Shown here one piece after another: positions 16,000 to 23,639 of a stretch of DNA of 34,662 bases. The notes beneath the pieces were generated by a model. It saw only the letters and a program-made list of their open reading frames with translations, did not search any database and was not told the origin of the DNA. The translations under genes were made by a program, and so were the position numbers. Each line of letters starts with the position of its first letter. The first letter of the stretch is position 1. Source of the DNA: Oscillospiraceae bacterium (GTDB lineage Bacteria > Bacillota > Clostridia > Oscillospirales > Oscillospiraceae); NCBI GenBank assembly GCA_021771635.1, contig JAETOQ010000035.1:1-34662 (forward strand), read 5' to 3'.

Positions 16000-16162
16000 G
16001 GGGTGTTTTCCTCCTTTAAGATTTTTGCAAAACGCGCCAGCCTTCCCCACCGGCCCGGTATGGGAATCGGGGGCTAGCCAACCCCGTTTTGTTCCGGACA
16101 GGCAGGGAAGCGTCCGGCGCTTTTTGCAAGGTCAATTTACAAGAAAAATCCTTGCTCCACAA
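16000..16162 (-). promoter_or_regulatory. promoter and leader of SLH gene B
   Basis: TTGTGG (16157-16162), 17 bases, TAAATT (16134-16139) on the minus strand, with the same flanking blocks as SLH gene A (GTTAAAAG, GGATTTT, TAAATTG). The ~120-nt leader has hairpins and GGCTAGCC (16072-16079) within a GGGG/CCCC stem. Confidence 0.65.
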
Positions 16163-16291
16163 GGGTTTCGGCCGTCTTTTAACGGAACTGAAAACCGGCG
16201 TATCATAGGTGGTCTGCGCTTGTCAGGAAGAAATAACCAGTGGAAATTTTTGGGCTGTTCAGCTGTAACACGGCGGTGCCTCCGCCCATAG

Positions 16292-16324
16292 AAAAAGAGC
16301 TTTGCGGATGCTTCCGCAAAGCTC
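16292..16324 (-). terminator. terminator of recombinase-like regulator B
   Basis: A 12-bp stem (16297-16308 with 16313-16324) followed on the minus strand by TTTTTC. It lies beyond the inserted element, 218 bp after the stop at 16542, so the element appears to have split gene and terminator. Confidence 0.8.
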
Positions 16325-16331
16325 CTCCTTA

Positions 16332-16541
16332 TACTAGAACTTGTTAAAAAGGTTGAAAACCTTTTTCCCCGCAAGGGGGACGCGCAACCGTAAGCGGCGG
16401 AGCCGCCAACGGTTGCCCAGTATAGCGCGAGGCGCGTCAAGTTCTTATGAGACGTATTTTGCGCCGTTAAGGCGCAAAATGGAAACGCATTTGTGCGTTT
16501 TCATTCCTGATAAAACGAAACAGTTTTATCAGGAATGAGTA
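16332..16541 (-). mobile_element. MITE-like structured element, copy 2 (210 bp)
   Basis: Same element as at 12817 in opposite orientation: TACTC/TACTA ends, the conserved core GTCTCATAAGAACTTGACG and the AACAAGTTCTAGTA end. TTA (TAA on the minus strand) repeats at 16329-16331 and 16542-16544, the latter being the stop codon of the regulator gene. It is longer because it carries extra hairpins (AAACGCA/TGCGTTT; ATTTTGCGCC/GGCGCAAAAT; GCAACCG/CGGTTGC with an inner stem; CCCC/GGGG). The terminal hairpin reads TTCCTGAT/ATCAGGAA, a compensated change relative to copy 1. Confidence 0.75.
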
Positions 16542-17819
16542 TTATTCCGCTTTCCGCGTCTCCTGCTGGGGCAGGGCGTACCGCTGGCCGGACTGGACCA
16601 GCTCTCCCGCCTCCACCAGCCGCCGCAGTACCAGCGTGCACTGTTTGGGCTGGATGCGCAGCAGCTCCGCGATGTCCTGGCGGTAGGCAAAGCCCGCTCG
16701 CTCCAGATACGCCCGGATGGCGGCCAGATGCCGCTCCGGCGGCACCACGGTGCCGGGCAGGTAATATTTTCCACCCACGCGGACCAGTTTTTTCTGCTCC
16801 GTCAGCCGCCGCAGGCGGGCGTGGGCGGCGGTCTTGGACAGGCCCAGCAGCGCCATCACGTCCCCGCGGGAGACGGGCCCCTCCTCCAGGACCTTTTCCA
16901 GGATGCGGGCGTCCTCGGTCTCCCGGCCCTCGTTTTTCCGCAGGTCCCGCAGAAGCACGTGCTCCATGCCGCCACGGATCAGCGCCGCCCGGGTCATCCG
17001 GGACAGCCGGGGCAGGTCCACCGGCCTGCGGGACTGCTCCGTCAGCAGCACGTGGGGATCGTCCTCCGGCACACGGCGGCGTCGGATGTCCTCCAGCAGG
17101 CGGCGGACCGCGTTGGTCAGGGGGATCTCCCGGTCCGGCAATTTTATCAGATTGCGGGCAAAGTCGACCTGCTCCCAGGTCAGGGCCACGATCTCCTGGG
17201 CCTGGAGGCCCATCTGCCACGCCAGCCACAGCGCCAGGCCCGCCGGGGTGTCCCGCTCCGCCTGAAGCACCTTCCACAGCTTGAATTCGTCCACCTGGGG
17301 CGCGGCCTCCCGGCTTGTCCAGGCGGCCCGCTTCGGCACATAGGCGGCAAACCGGGCCTGAAGCGCCGGGACCTCCACGCCGCTGACGCGGGCCACCGTG
17401 GGCCAGTCCTGTGTCTCCAGCTGGCGGATGATCCAGTCGTGGCGCAGGTCCATGAGGCGGACGCGCGTCTGTCCGCCCCGGTCCAGCGCCTGACGGGCCA
17501 GGCGGGAGATGGACTCCGGCTGCATCGGCGTCCGCGCCCGGGAGGACAGGACCACATACCGGGATCTTTCCCCGTATGCCTCTTGGAGCTTCCGCAGACA
17601 TGTCCGCATCTCCGGGTCCAGCGGGACCAGGCGGTCCGGCAGTTCCAGGCGGTCATCCAAAAAGGAGACCTGGCTCCAGGTCAGTCCGGCGATCTCGTCC
17701 CGGGACAGGCCCTCCAGCCAGGCAAGGCGCAGGATGACGCCCTCCGGGCCGGCCTGCTCCCGCTCCAGTATTTGACGCATGGCGGCCTCCTCCGGCCGGT
17801 TCACAACATACTCCCGCAC
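16542..17819 (-). CDS. inactive double tyrosine-recombinase-like protein with two winged helices (copy B)
   Basis: 425 aa, paralogue of the protein at 8075 over its full length. Repeat 1 has LAWLEGLSRDEIAGLTW (box I Arg replaced by Ser), LMDLRHDW (HxxR His replaced by Met) and ARFAAYV (Tyr replaced by Phe). Repeat 2 has LAWQMGLQAQEIVALTW and LLRDLRKN. Two winged helices follow (VMALLGLSKTAAHARLRRL; IAELLRIQPKQCTLVLRRL). Start is GTG at 17819 with AGGAGGGG upstream. It follows SLH gene B in the same order and strand as copy A. Likely a DNA-binding regulator evolved from an integrase fold; RNA-binding or architectural roles are alternatives. Confidence 0.8.
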   Translation of the reverse strand: MREYVVNRPEEAAMRQILEREQAGPEGVILRLAWLEGLSRDEIAGLTWSQVSFLDDRLELPDRLVPLDPEMRTCLRKLQEAYGERSRYVVLSSRARTPMQPESISRLARQALDRGGQTRVRLMDLRHDWIIRQLETQDWPTVARVSGVEVPALQARFAAYVPKRAAWTSREAAPQVDEFKLWKVLQAERDTPAGLALWLAWQMGLQAQEIVALTWEQVDFARNLIKLPDREIPLTNAVRRLLEDIRRRRVPEDDPHVLLTEQSRRPVDLPRLSRMTRAALIRGGMEHVLLRDLRKNEGRETEDARILEKVLEEGPVSRGDVMALLGLSKTAAHARLRRLTEQKKLVRVGGKYYLPGTVVPPERHLAAIRAYLERAGFAYRQDIAELLRIQPKQCTLVLRRLVEAGELVQSGQRYALPQQETRKAE

Positions 17820-17914
17820 GGCGTGCCCCCTCCTGTCCGGGCCGCCGCTCCGTTATCATTGCATGACAAACCAGGCGGATTTTTGGAAAAATCCGCCTGC
17901 GGGCGCGGCCCTCT

Positions 17915-18244
17915 TCAGCATTCGGTAGGTTTCAAGCGTGATGCCGCTGGCACGGCCTGGACGCCGGTCAGGTCCCAGCAGCCGTGGCGGGTAATGAGAC
18001 CGCCGGACAGGCGGCCGTCCTGCACGGTAAAGATGGCGTCATAGGACTCTTTGTCCACGGGAGAGCGCAAAGCGCCTGAGATCAGGTACTTTCCGCTTTG
18101 CAGCACACTGCCGGAAAAGCGGTTGCAATGCCCCAGCAGGCTGAGGGAACCGGATACCACCTGGGCGTCCTCCTGCAGCAGCAGCTCTCCGGCACGAGGC
18201 CCCAGCTGGCTTTGCAGGACCACCGAGTAGCAAACTTTTTTCAC
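17915..18244 (-). CDS. small conserved-looking hypothetical protein
   Basis: 109 aa, no signal peptide or membrane segment. It alternates short beta-like strands and glycines (YSVVLQSQLGPRAGELLL, GSLSLLGHCNRFSG, YLISGALRSP, GRLSGGLITRHGCWDLTG), suggesting a small beta-sheet fold; I do not recognise the family. Start is GTG 18244, with AGGAGTG upstream, because the longer in-frame form begins in the promoter. A promoter TTGACA (18343-18348), 17 bases, TAAAAA (18320-18325) precedes it. Monocistronic between the recombinase-like regulator and a TetR gene. Confidence 0.6.
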   Translation of the reverse strand: MKKVCYSVVLQSQLGPRAGELLLQEDAQVVSGSLSLLGHCNRFSGSVLQSGKYLISGALRSPVDKESYDAIFTVQDGRLSGGLITRHGCWDLTGVQAVPAASRLKPTEC

Positions 18245-18346
18245 AACATCACTCCTGTGCGGCACATTATACGGTGGCCGAAATTTTCCAAAAACGATCA
18301 ATTTTTGTAAAAACGTCTGTTTTTAGACATAATTGAAAAAAGTGTC

Positions 18347-18380
18347 AAAAAAGAGAACAGGCGTTGCCTGTCCTCTTTTT
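18347..18380 (-). terminator. terminator of the TetR gene
   Basis: AGAGaACAGGC / GCCTGTcCTCT stem, with TTTTTT on the minus side, 20 bp after the stop at 18401. Confidence 0.8.
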
Positions 18381-18400
18381 GTGATGTATGCCGTTTTATT

Positions 18401-18991
18401 TCAATCCCGCCATTGCGGGAGGTTCTGCCAGGCGGCGCCCACCGTGCTCTGCTGGACCACCTTCTCCATCAGGGCGATCACCTCCTCCGGTGCCTGCTCC
18501 AGATCGCCGCAGAGCCAGCCCTCCAGCAGGGCCAGCAGGATCGTCTCCCAGCAGGCAAGCTGCGCCTGCTCCGCCGCCTCGTCCGGCGGCGTCCCGCATC
18601 GCCGTTGGTAATATGTAAGAGTCTTTCCCAGCAGCTGGGAGACCGCCGCCTGGAACAACTCCCGCAGGCCCGGCCGGCCCCGGTTTTTCAGGACCGCCTG
18701 ATAATAGGCCCGATTCCTCTCCGCATGCTCCAGCAGATCCAGCAGCGCCTGCTGCCAGGTGAGGCAGCCCTCCTGCCGCCGGCACAGCGCCGTCCGCTCC
18801 TGCTGGATCGACCAGGAAAACAGCTCATAGATGTCCGTAAAATGGTAATAAAAGGACTGCCGCCGGATGCCGCACAACTCCGTTAGCTCCCGGACCCGGA
18901 TCTGATCCAGGGGCTTGTGCCGCAGCAGTTCCTTCAGGGCGCTCTCCAGCTCACACTTGGTTCGATTTCCATAAATGTCTGCCAACACCAT
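18401..18991 (-). CDS. TetR/AcrR-family transcriptional regulator
   Basis: 196 aa. N-terminal TetR helix-turn-helix at about 5-60: TKCELESALKELLRHKPLDQ, VRELTELCGIRRQSFYYHF and DIYELFSW. The remaining helical part resembles the DhaS-type TetR C-terminal domain, with a phenylalanine/tyrosine-lined ligand pocket expected. ATG 18991 follows GGGAGG closely; the GTG one codon later is an alternative. It is monocistronic and ends at a strong terminator, with no obvious target beside it. TetR proteins usually repress genes near their own promoter, so the 19000-19140 region may carry its operator, but I see no clear palindrome. Confidence 0.85.
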   Translation of the reverse strand: MVLADIYGNRTKCELESALKELLRHKPLDQIRVRELTELCGIRRQSFYYHFTDIYELFSWSIQQERTALCRRQEGCLTWQQALLDLLEHAERNRAYYQAVLKNRGRPGLRELFQAAVSQLLGKTLTYYQRRCGTPPDEAAEQAQLACWETILLALLEGWLCGDLEQAPEEVIALMEKVVQQSTVGAAWQNLPQWRD

Positions 18992-19149
18992 GACACCTCC
19001 CGTCCCGCGTGGAACGCTCTCTTTTCGTCTAAGCATACCGCACATTTTTCTATCTCGTCAAGATACGCCCATTTTTTATTGATACGATTATGCAACATAT
19101 GATTGTCTATTTATAAAATTTCGCCGTGTCCAGCCAGCTATGAAACAAT

Positions 19150-19197
19150 TGAAAAAGCGCGGCTGCAAAAGCATGCTTTTGCAGCCGCGCTTTTTCA
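19150..19197. terminator. 48-bp perfect palindrome acting as terminator
   Basis: The sequence 19150-19197 is a perfect palindrome without a loop (centre GCATGC; arms end in AAAAA/TTTTT). It terminates the leftward BlaI locus and, with the following T run, could stop rightward transcription too. Confidence 0.8.
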
Positions 19198-19717
19198 GCT
19201 TTTTTCCGCCTGTAACGGCGGGGCCTCCCGGTAAAATTTCCGCAGCGCGAACAGCGCCGCCATCAGGCACAGGCCCACGACGATGTACACCACCGCCGAG
19301 GCTGCTAAAACATAGTCCGACAGCTCTTCCAGCCAGTCCCTGACCTCTATCAAGATCCCCAGGACCGTCTGGATGGTCCGCCAGCGTCACCGCCGCACAT
19401 GCCGACACCAGGGCCATCCCCGCCGGGTATCTTTTGAACCGGGCAATGGACTCAATGCGGCGCTGGATATTCTTCCCGCCGTTGGCCATGGAGAAGGACC
19501 TTGTCGTCCACCATCTCCCCGGCGGGCAGGGCCAGTTGAGCAGCGCATACCGCCCGCCAAGCCCCGCCGGGAGCAGCACCAGTCCCAGAACGCCCCAGGC
19601 GGCAAACTGCCACCGGGGCGGCAGCTTGTCCCGGAACATGGCCTTGACCACCAGCAGCAGTACCGCCGCGCCGGAGGCCGTCAGTGTCTGAAGCAGAAAG
19701 CCCCAAAGATCCGTCAC
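19195..19717 (-). pseudogene. BlaR1/MecR1-like M56 peptidase remnant with internal deletion and frameshift
   Basis: The first ~60 codons match the start of BlaR1-type M56 membrane peptidases (two hydrophobic stretches around LLLVVKAMFRDKLPPRWQF and AWGVLGLVLLPAGLGG). The frame then jumps directly to the segment that follows the metalloprotease core in this family (SFSMANGGKNIQRRIESIAR, FKRYPAGMALVS). The HExxH zinc site and intervening ~200 residues are missing. After that a frameshift occurs; in another frame the tail reads VVYIVVGLCLMAALFALRKF, a membrane helix, stopping at 19195-19197. It begins 4 bp after blaI, as in intact blaI-blaR1 operons. It should be unable to sense or cleave. Confidence 0.75.
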
Positions 19718-19721
19718 GGCT

Positions 19722-20087
19722 TCACACCTCCATCTCGTCCAGCAGCTTCCGCAGCCGGTCCCGCTCCTCCGGGGAGATGGGCTCCTCCTTTAGAAAGGCC
19801 GCCACCAGATCCCCGGCGGAGCCCCGGTAGACCCGTTGGAGAAAGCTGTGCCTCTCCCGGGCCTGACAGGCCTCCCGATCCAATGCCGCTTGGTAGATGT
19901 GGGGGCAGGCGGTTTTATCGATGGACACCAGCGCCTTGGCCTCCATCCGGGCGAGGTAGGTCAGAACGGTGTTCCGGCTCCAGCCGGTGTCCGGCCGCAG
20001 GGCGTCCGACAATTCGCCCAATGTAGCGCCGCCGGTCTCCCACAGGGCGGTCAGCACCGCCCATTCCCGTTCGGACAGCTTGGTCAT
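19722..20087 (-). CDS. blaI: BlaI/MecI/CopY-family repressor
   Basis: 121 aa, full length for the family. The N-terminal winged helix (LSEREWAVLTALWETGGATL, then GWSRNTVLTYLARMEAKALV) is followed by the C-terminal dimerisation helices. Two operators of the TACA/TGTA type overlap its own promoter, so it is autorepressed. In the canonical system the M56 protease BlaR1 inactivates the repressor by cleavage; here the blaR1 partner immediately downstream is broken. The repressor may therefore be uninducible or be controlled by another protease. No beta-lactamase gene is in the window. Confidence 0.9.
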   Translation of the reverse strand: MTKLSEREWAVLTALWETGGATLGELSDALRPDTGWSRNTVLTYLARMEAKALVSIDKTACPHIYQAALDREACQARERHSFLQRVYRGSAGDLVAAFLKEEPISPEERDRLRKLLDEMEV

Positions 20088-20099
20088 GGCAGAATCCTC

Positions 20100-20151
20100 C
20101 TACAATTGTAGTATCTACGTCTATACTACACTTGTAGGACATTTCTGTCAA
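20100..20151 (-). promoter_or_regulatory. blaI promoter with two BlaI operators
   Basis: TTGACA (20146-20151), 17 bases, TAGTAT (20123-20128). CTACAATTGTAG (20100-20111) lies after the start point and CTACACTTGTAG (20126-20137) over the -10 box, the usual paired BlaI/MecI arrangement. Confidence 0.85.
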
Positions 20152-20155
20152 TATC

Positions 20156-20186
20156 AAAAAAGAACAGCCCTTGGGGCTGTTCTTTA
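20156..20186 (-). terminator. terminator of the ECF S-component gene
   Basis: 12-bp stem (20159-20170 with 20174-20185) with TTTTTT on the minus side, just after the stop at 20190. Confidence 0.85.
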
Positions 20187-20189
20187 CGC

Positions 20190-20720
20190 TCATGTCTTGA
20201 TCAAACCGGCCTTTTTCAGGGCTATGACCGCCACGGGGATCAGCAGGATATGAACCACGATGCCGGGGACGGCGTTGATAAACGCCCCGGCCAGAAAGGC
20301 CGCCCAGGTGAAGGCGGAGCCGGTCACGCTGGAGATGACCGCCATCACCACGCCCCAGACGATGCGGCCCGCCAGCATGGCCCCGATCAGGGACACGTAG
20401 ATGCTGGCGGTCTTTTTTGGCAGGCGGGCATACAGCAGACCGGACACCAGACCGTATACCGCCAGCTCGAAGCACATGGCCGTGCCCGTTGGGAAGATCG
20501 GCGGCATACCGAACAGGGCGAACCGCAGCAGGGGCGCCGCGGCGCCCACCGCCATTGCCCACCAGGGACCGCAGAGGAAGCCCGCCAGCAGAACGGGGAT
20601 GTGCATGGGGCACAGGGTACTGCCGATCTGGGGGATCTGCCCCGTCAGGAACGGCAGGACCAGGCACAGAGCCAGGCAGACTGCCGCCAGGACAATGTTT
20701 TTGACTGTGTTTTCTCTCAT
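20190..20720 (-). CDS. ECF transporter S component, substrate unknown
   Basis: 176 aa with about five to six membrane segments. The GQIPQIGS...CPMHIPVLLAG...GPWWAMAVG pattern in the first 60 residues is typical of vitamin-type S components of the PF12822 kind, and the size is right. S components bind a vitamin or its precursor and dock on a shared EcfAAT module, which is encoded elsewhere. The gene lies 107 bp downstream of DUF3842 and the kinase-like gene, all leftward, so the substrate may be linked to them. Substrate cannot be read from sequence; pantothenate and pyridoxine-like families share this motif. Confidence 0.82.
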   Translation of the reverse strand: MRENTVKNIVLAAVCLALCLVLPFLTGQIPQIGSTLCPMHIPVLLAGFLCGPWWAMAVGAAAPLLRFALFGMPPIFPTGTAMCFELAVYGLVSGLLYARLPKKTASIYVSLIGAMLAGRIVWGVVMAVISSVTGSAFTWAAFLAGAFINAVPGIVVHILLIPVAVIALKKAGLIKT

Positions 20721-20827
20721 GTTGGAATACTCTCCCTTTCAAATGGTCTGCCGTCTTGAACGGGAGCCGCGCCTTGTGACGCGATTGAGATGCCCTTTGG
20801 AAAATACGTATCCGGCTTGGCCGGAGA

Positions 20828-21235
20828 TCATGAACACATGGGGCGGAGCAGCTCCACCGCCTCGTCCATGAGCTTTGACAATGTCAGGTTCTGGGTGCCC
20901 ACCACGATGTTGCTGCACTGGTTGACCGGCAGAAGCAGCTTTTTCGCCCCGCTCTGACCCACGGCCGCCGCCATGGCGGGCGTGATCTCCCCCAGCAGGG
21001 AATCCGCGGACAGGATGCCGATGGGCCCCACGATGACCTCCGCCGTCCGGCAGGCCACCAGCACCGGGTTCTCCCCGGTGGCTCCGGCGTCGGCGCCGGC
21101 TTTCAGCATGGCGGAGGTGGCAATGGCGTTGGTGCCCACGGCCGTGATGCGGCAGGGCAGGGCCGCCGCCCGGACCCGTTCGATGAACAGCTGTCCCATC
21201 CGGCCGCTCTGACCATCGATGACGACGACATTCAT
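20828..21235 (-). CDS. DUF3842 family protein
   Basis: 135 aa. It begins with a nucleotide-binding-like MNVVVIDGQSGRMGQLF loop (GxxGxxG variant) and continues VGTNAIATSAMLKAGADAGATGENP and ILSADSLLGEITPAMA, the signature of DUF3842, a small Firmicute family of unknown function with a Rossmann-like start. The ATG overlaps the stop of the upstream kinase-like gene by 4 bp, so the two are translationally coupled. A conserved C-terminal Cys (VNQCSNIVVG) is present. Function unknown. Confidence 0.85.
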   Translation of the reverse strand: MNVVVIDGQSGRMGQLFIERVRAAALPCRITAVGTNAIATSAMLKAGADAGATGENPVLVACRTAEVIVGPIGILSADSLLGEITPAMAAAVGQSGAKKLLLPVNQCSNIVVGTQNLTLSKLMDEAVELLRPMCS

Positions 21236-22299
21236 GGTTCCACCTCCAAGATCAGATCACAGCGGCCCGCCGCGTCCGTGGCGGCAAAGTACCGCTCTTC
21301 CAGCGGGATCCACCGGGTAAAAAAGCGCTCCTGCATCTCCGGTGTGTTCCGCCTTTGAATGCGGGCTGTCTGCACTTCCGGCGGGACGCGCAGGAATGCC
21401 GACAGGTCGTAGCAGTCCGCCAGATCGGGGTGCATACTGTATGCCCCCTCCACGATATTCAAAGCCTTGGGAGCGGCCTCCACAGGCTCACCCAGCGTCT
21501 GGGTATGGCAGTCATAGCGGCGGTATCGCACCGTCCGCCCCTGTGTCAGGGGCCGCAGCACCTCCTCATGGAACCGCTCCCGGTCCACGTTGCCGCCCGG
21601 CTCCGCCAAGCGCTCCGGGGTGCGCTGCTCCGGGCGGAGGAAGAAGTCATCCATGTGGAACACGCCGCAGTCATAGATCTGCACCAGCAGGGCCGCCAGG
21701 GTGGTCTTACCGCTGGCGCTGCCGCCCTCCAGGGCTGCCAGCACCATCTTCTTTTCCGCCATCCGCCGGTCAATCGCCGCCAAAAGCGGCAGGATCCATA
21801 TAAATTCCCGCCGGATCACCCGGTAGGCCGGGGCATAGGCGGTGCGGAATTCCGAGGAGTGGTGGCAGGCGGGAAAGCCCCTGGCCCGCCAGGCGGCCAC
21901 CGCTCTGGCGGTCTCCTCTCCGGAAAAGGGCAGACGCCCCTCCTCCGCCAGAAGCAGCAGAACCTTCAGCTTTTCCTCCAGCTGTTCTGTGTCACCGTGA
22001 GGTCCCTCCGCCGACAGGGCGAAGAGCTGGAACAGCGTCTCCGGCGTCAGACCGGCCAGATACCCCAGATGCACCCGGCAGAACGGTCCGTCCAGCGGCT
22101 CGATCTCCGGTCCGGCGCCGGGCCGGATACCCTCCAGCTCCTCCCGGATGCGGCGGACGCCCGCCGCTCTGTCCGTGACAAAGTGGCCGCAGCCAAAGAC
22201 GCTCTGGTGCAGAGCCTTCAGCAGATCCTCCGGCCGGAGGGCCGGATACCGCCCGCACTGGTCCAGCAGATATGCGGTTGTAGATGTCTCCTGGTGCAT
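21232..22299 (-). CDS. two-part protein with C-terminal uridine-kinase-like P-loop domain
   Basis: 355 aa. The C-terminal half (about 180-355) is a P-loop kinase of the uridine kinase/phosphoribulokinase type: Walker A EGGSASGKTT at 191-200, VFHMDDFF as the substrate/Mg motif and a NIVEGAYSMHP strand. The first ~175 residues are a separate helical domain (LLKALHQSVFGCGHF, HHSSEFRTAYAPAYRVI) that I do not recognise. ATG 22299 has TTGGAGG upstream; the start at 22371 lies outside it. It is coupled by a 4-bp overlap to DUF3842. Substrate could be a nucleoside or a vitamin-like alcohol such as pantothenate (inference from the S component downstream). Confidence 0.8.
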   Translation of the reverse strand: MHQETSTTAYLLDQCGRYPALRPEDLLKALHQSVFGCGHFVTDRAAGVRRIREELEGIRPGAGPEIEPLDGPFCRVHLGYLAGLTPETLFQLFALSAEGPHGDTEQLEEKLKVLLLLAEEGRLPFSGEETARAVAAWRARGFPACHHSSEFRTAYAPAYRVIRREFIWILPLLAAIDRRMAEKKMVLAALEGGSASGKTTLAALLVQIYDCGVFHMDDFFLRPEQRTPERLAEPGGNVDRERFHEEVLRPLTQGRTVRYRRYDCHTQTLGEPVEAAPKALNIVEGAYSMHPDLADCYDLSAFLRVPPEVQTARIQRRNTPEMQERFFTRWIPLEERYFAATDAAGRCDLILEVEP

Positions 22300-22537
22300 G
22301 GAACGCCTCCAATCTTTGTCATGATACCATGATTTCCATGTTACAGGCAAGCGCCTTGATAAAAAACGCATAAATTTCTGAAAACTCCGCGTTTTCGCCG
22401 CGCCTCACTCCATTTTTTCAATTCTTATCAAAATTCTGGATCCATCGACAAATTCAGACAGGATATGCCCAAACCTTTGTGTATGATAAGGACATTCCCT
22501 CCCATATTTTGTGGCCATTCAGAAAGGATGATGCCAA

Positions 22538-22696
22538 ATGAAGCCTATCGCCAAAGAATACCTCTTGTTGTTCAACGCCATCACCGACACGGAAGAGGCT
22601 TTGTGTCAACTGCGGACCAGACTGATCGAGATCCAGCAGCAGGCCGAGGAGCTTTTCTTGCAGGAGGAAGCCTCCGCCACCCAGGAAGCCAGCTGA
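22538..22696 (+). CDS. 52-aa coiled-coil small protein
   Basis: 52 aa: [20 protein letters not shown] followed by a charged heptad-like helix ([20 protein letters not shown]) and a short Glu/Ala tail. AAAGGATG precedes the ATG and a strong terminator follows directly, so it is a stand-alone gene. A weak TGTATGAT -10 lies at 22480-22487. Predicted all-helical and cytosolic. I do not recognise a family. Its position upstream of endonuclease IV may be incidental because a terminator separates them. Confidence 0.65.
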   Translation: MKPIAKEYLLLFNAITDTEEALCQLRTRLIEIQQQAEELFLQEEASATQEAS

Positions 22697-22703
22697 TCAG
22701 AGC

Positions 22704-22732
22704 GGCCCCGCCGGTTTCGGCGGGGCCATTTT
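22704..22732 (+). terminator. terminator of the 52-aa gene
   Basis: GGCCCCGCC / GGCGGGGCC stem followed by ATTTTGTT. Confidence 0.85.
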
Positions 22733-22800
22733 GTTGCATTTCCCCCCGACAGGCGGCGTGTTTTGTGATATACTGGCAAAAAACACACAGGAGGCACACC

Positions 22801-23631
22801 ATGCTGTATATCGGCTGTCACCTGTCCTCCTCCAAGGGCTTTGCCGCCATGGGGCGGCAGGCGCTGGAGCTGGGGGCGGACACTTTTCAGTTTTTCACAC
22901 GAAATCCCCGGGGAAGCCGGGCCAAGGAGCTGGACCCCGCCGACGCGGCGGCGCTGGCGGGCCTGATGCGGGAGCACCGCTTCGCCCCCATCATCGCCCA
23001 CGCGCCCTATACCCTGAATCTCTGCGGCAGGGAGGAGGCCAACCGCGTCTTTGCCCGGGAGACTATGGCGGACGACCTGCGCCGGATGGAGCACCTGCCG
23101 GGGCAGTACTACAATTTCCACCCCGGCAGCCATGTGGGCCAGGGAATGGAAGCGGGCATCGCCTACATCGCGGAGGGCCTGAACGCCATTTTGCGGGAGG
23201 AGCAGTCCACCACGGTCCTGCTGGAGACCATGGCGGGGAAGGGCAGCGAGGTGGGCGGCCGCTTCGAGGAGCTGCGGGCCATCCTGGACCGGGTGGAGCT
23301 GTCGGACAAGATGGGCGTGTGCCTGGACACCTGTCACGTCTCCGACGGCGGATACGACATCATCCACGATCTGGACGGCGTGCTGGCGGAATTTGACCGT
23401 GTCATCGGCCTCCGCCGGCTGAAAGCCATCCACCTCAACGACAGTCTGAACCCCACCGGCGCCCACAAGGACCGCCACGCCCGCATCGGCGAGGGCTGCA
23501 TCGGTCTGGAGGCTCTGACGGCTGTGGTGCGGCATCCGGCGCTGAAGGACCTGCCCTTCTGTTTGGAGACACCCAATGAACTGCCGGGCTACGCCAAAGA
23601 GATCGCTCTCATGCGGGCGCGGGCGGAGTGA
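22801..23631 (+). CDS. nfo: endonuclease IV (AP endonuclease)
   Basis: 276 aa, the full length of the family (TIM barrel). It cleaves 5' of abasic sites in base excision repair. The zinc-ligand motifs are all present in order: [54 protein letters not shown] and CLETPN. AGGAGG lies 7 bases before ATG 22801. It is monocistronic with a terminator right after the stop. The N-terminus ([13 protein letters not shown]) matches the substrate-binding loop of Nfo proteins. Confidence 0.95.
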   Translation: MLYIGCHLSSSKGFAAMGRQALELGADTFQFFTRNPRGSRAKELDPADAAALAGLMREHRFAPIIAHAPYTLNLCGREEANRVFARETMADDLRRMEHLPGQYYNFHPGSHVGQGMEAGIAYIAEGLNAILREEQSTTVLLETMAGKGSEVGGRFEELRAILDRVELSDKMGVCLDTCHVSDGGYDIIHDLDGVLAEFDRVIGLRRLKAIHLNDSLNPTGAHKDRHARIGEGCIGLEALTAVVRHPALKDLPFCLETPNELPGYAKEIALMRARAE

Positions 23632-23639
23632 TAAGAATA

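Noticed and set aside
12952-16077. 1041-codon open frame opposite SLH gene B
   Set aside because: Same antisense artefact of Asp/Glu/Val-rich, GC-rich coding; no ribosome site and no recognisable domain.
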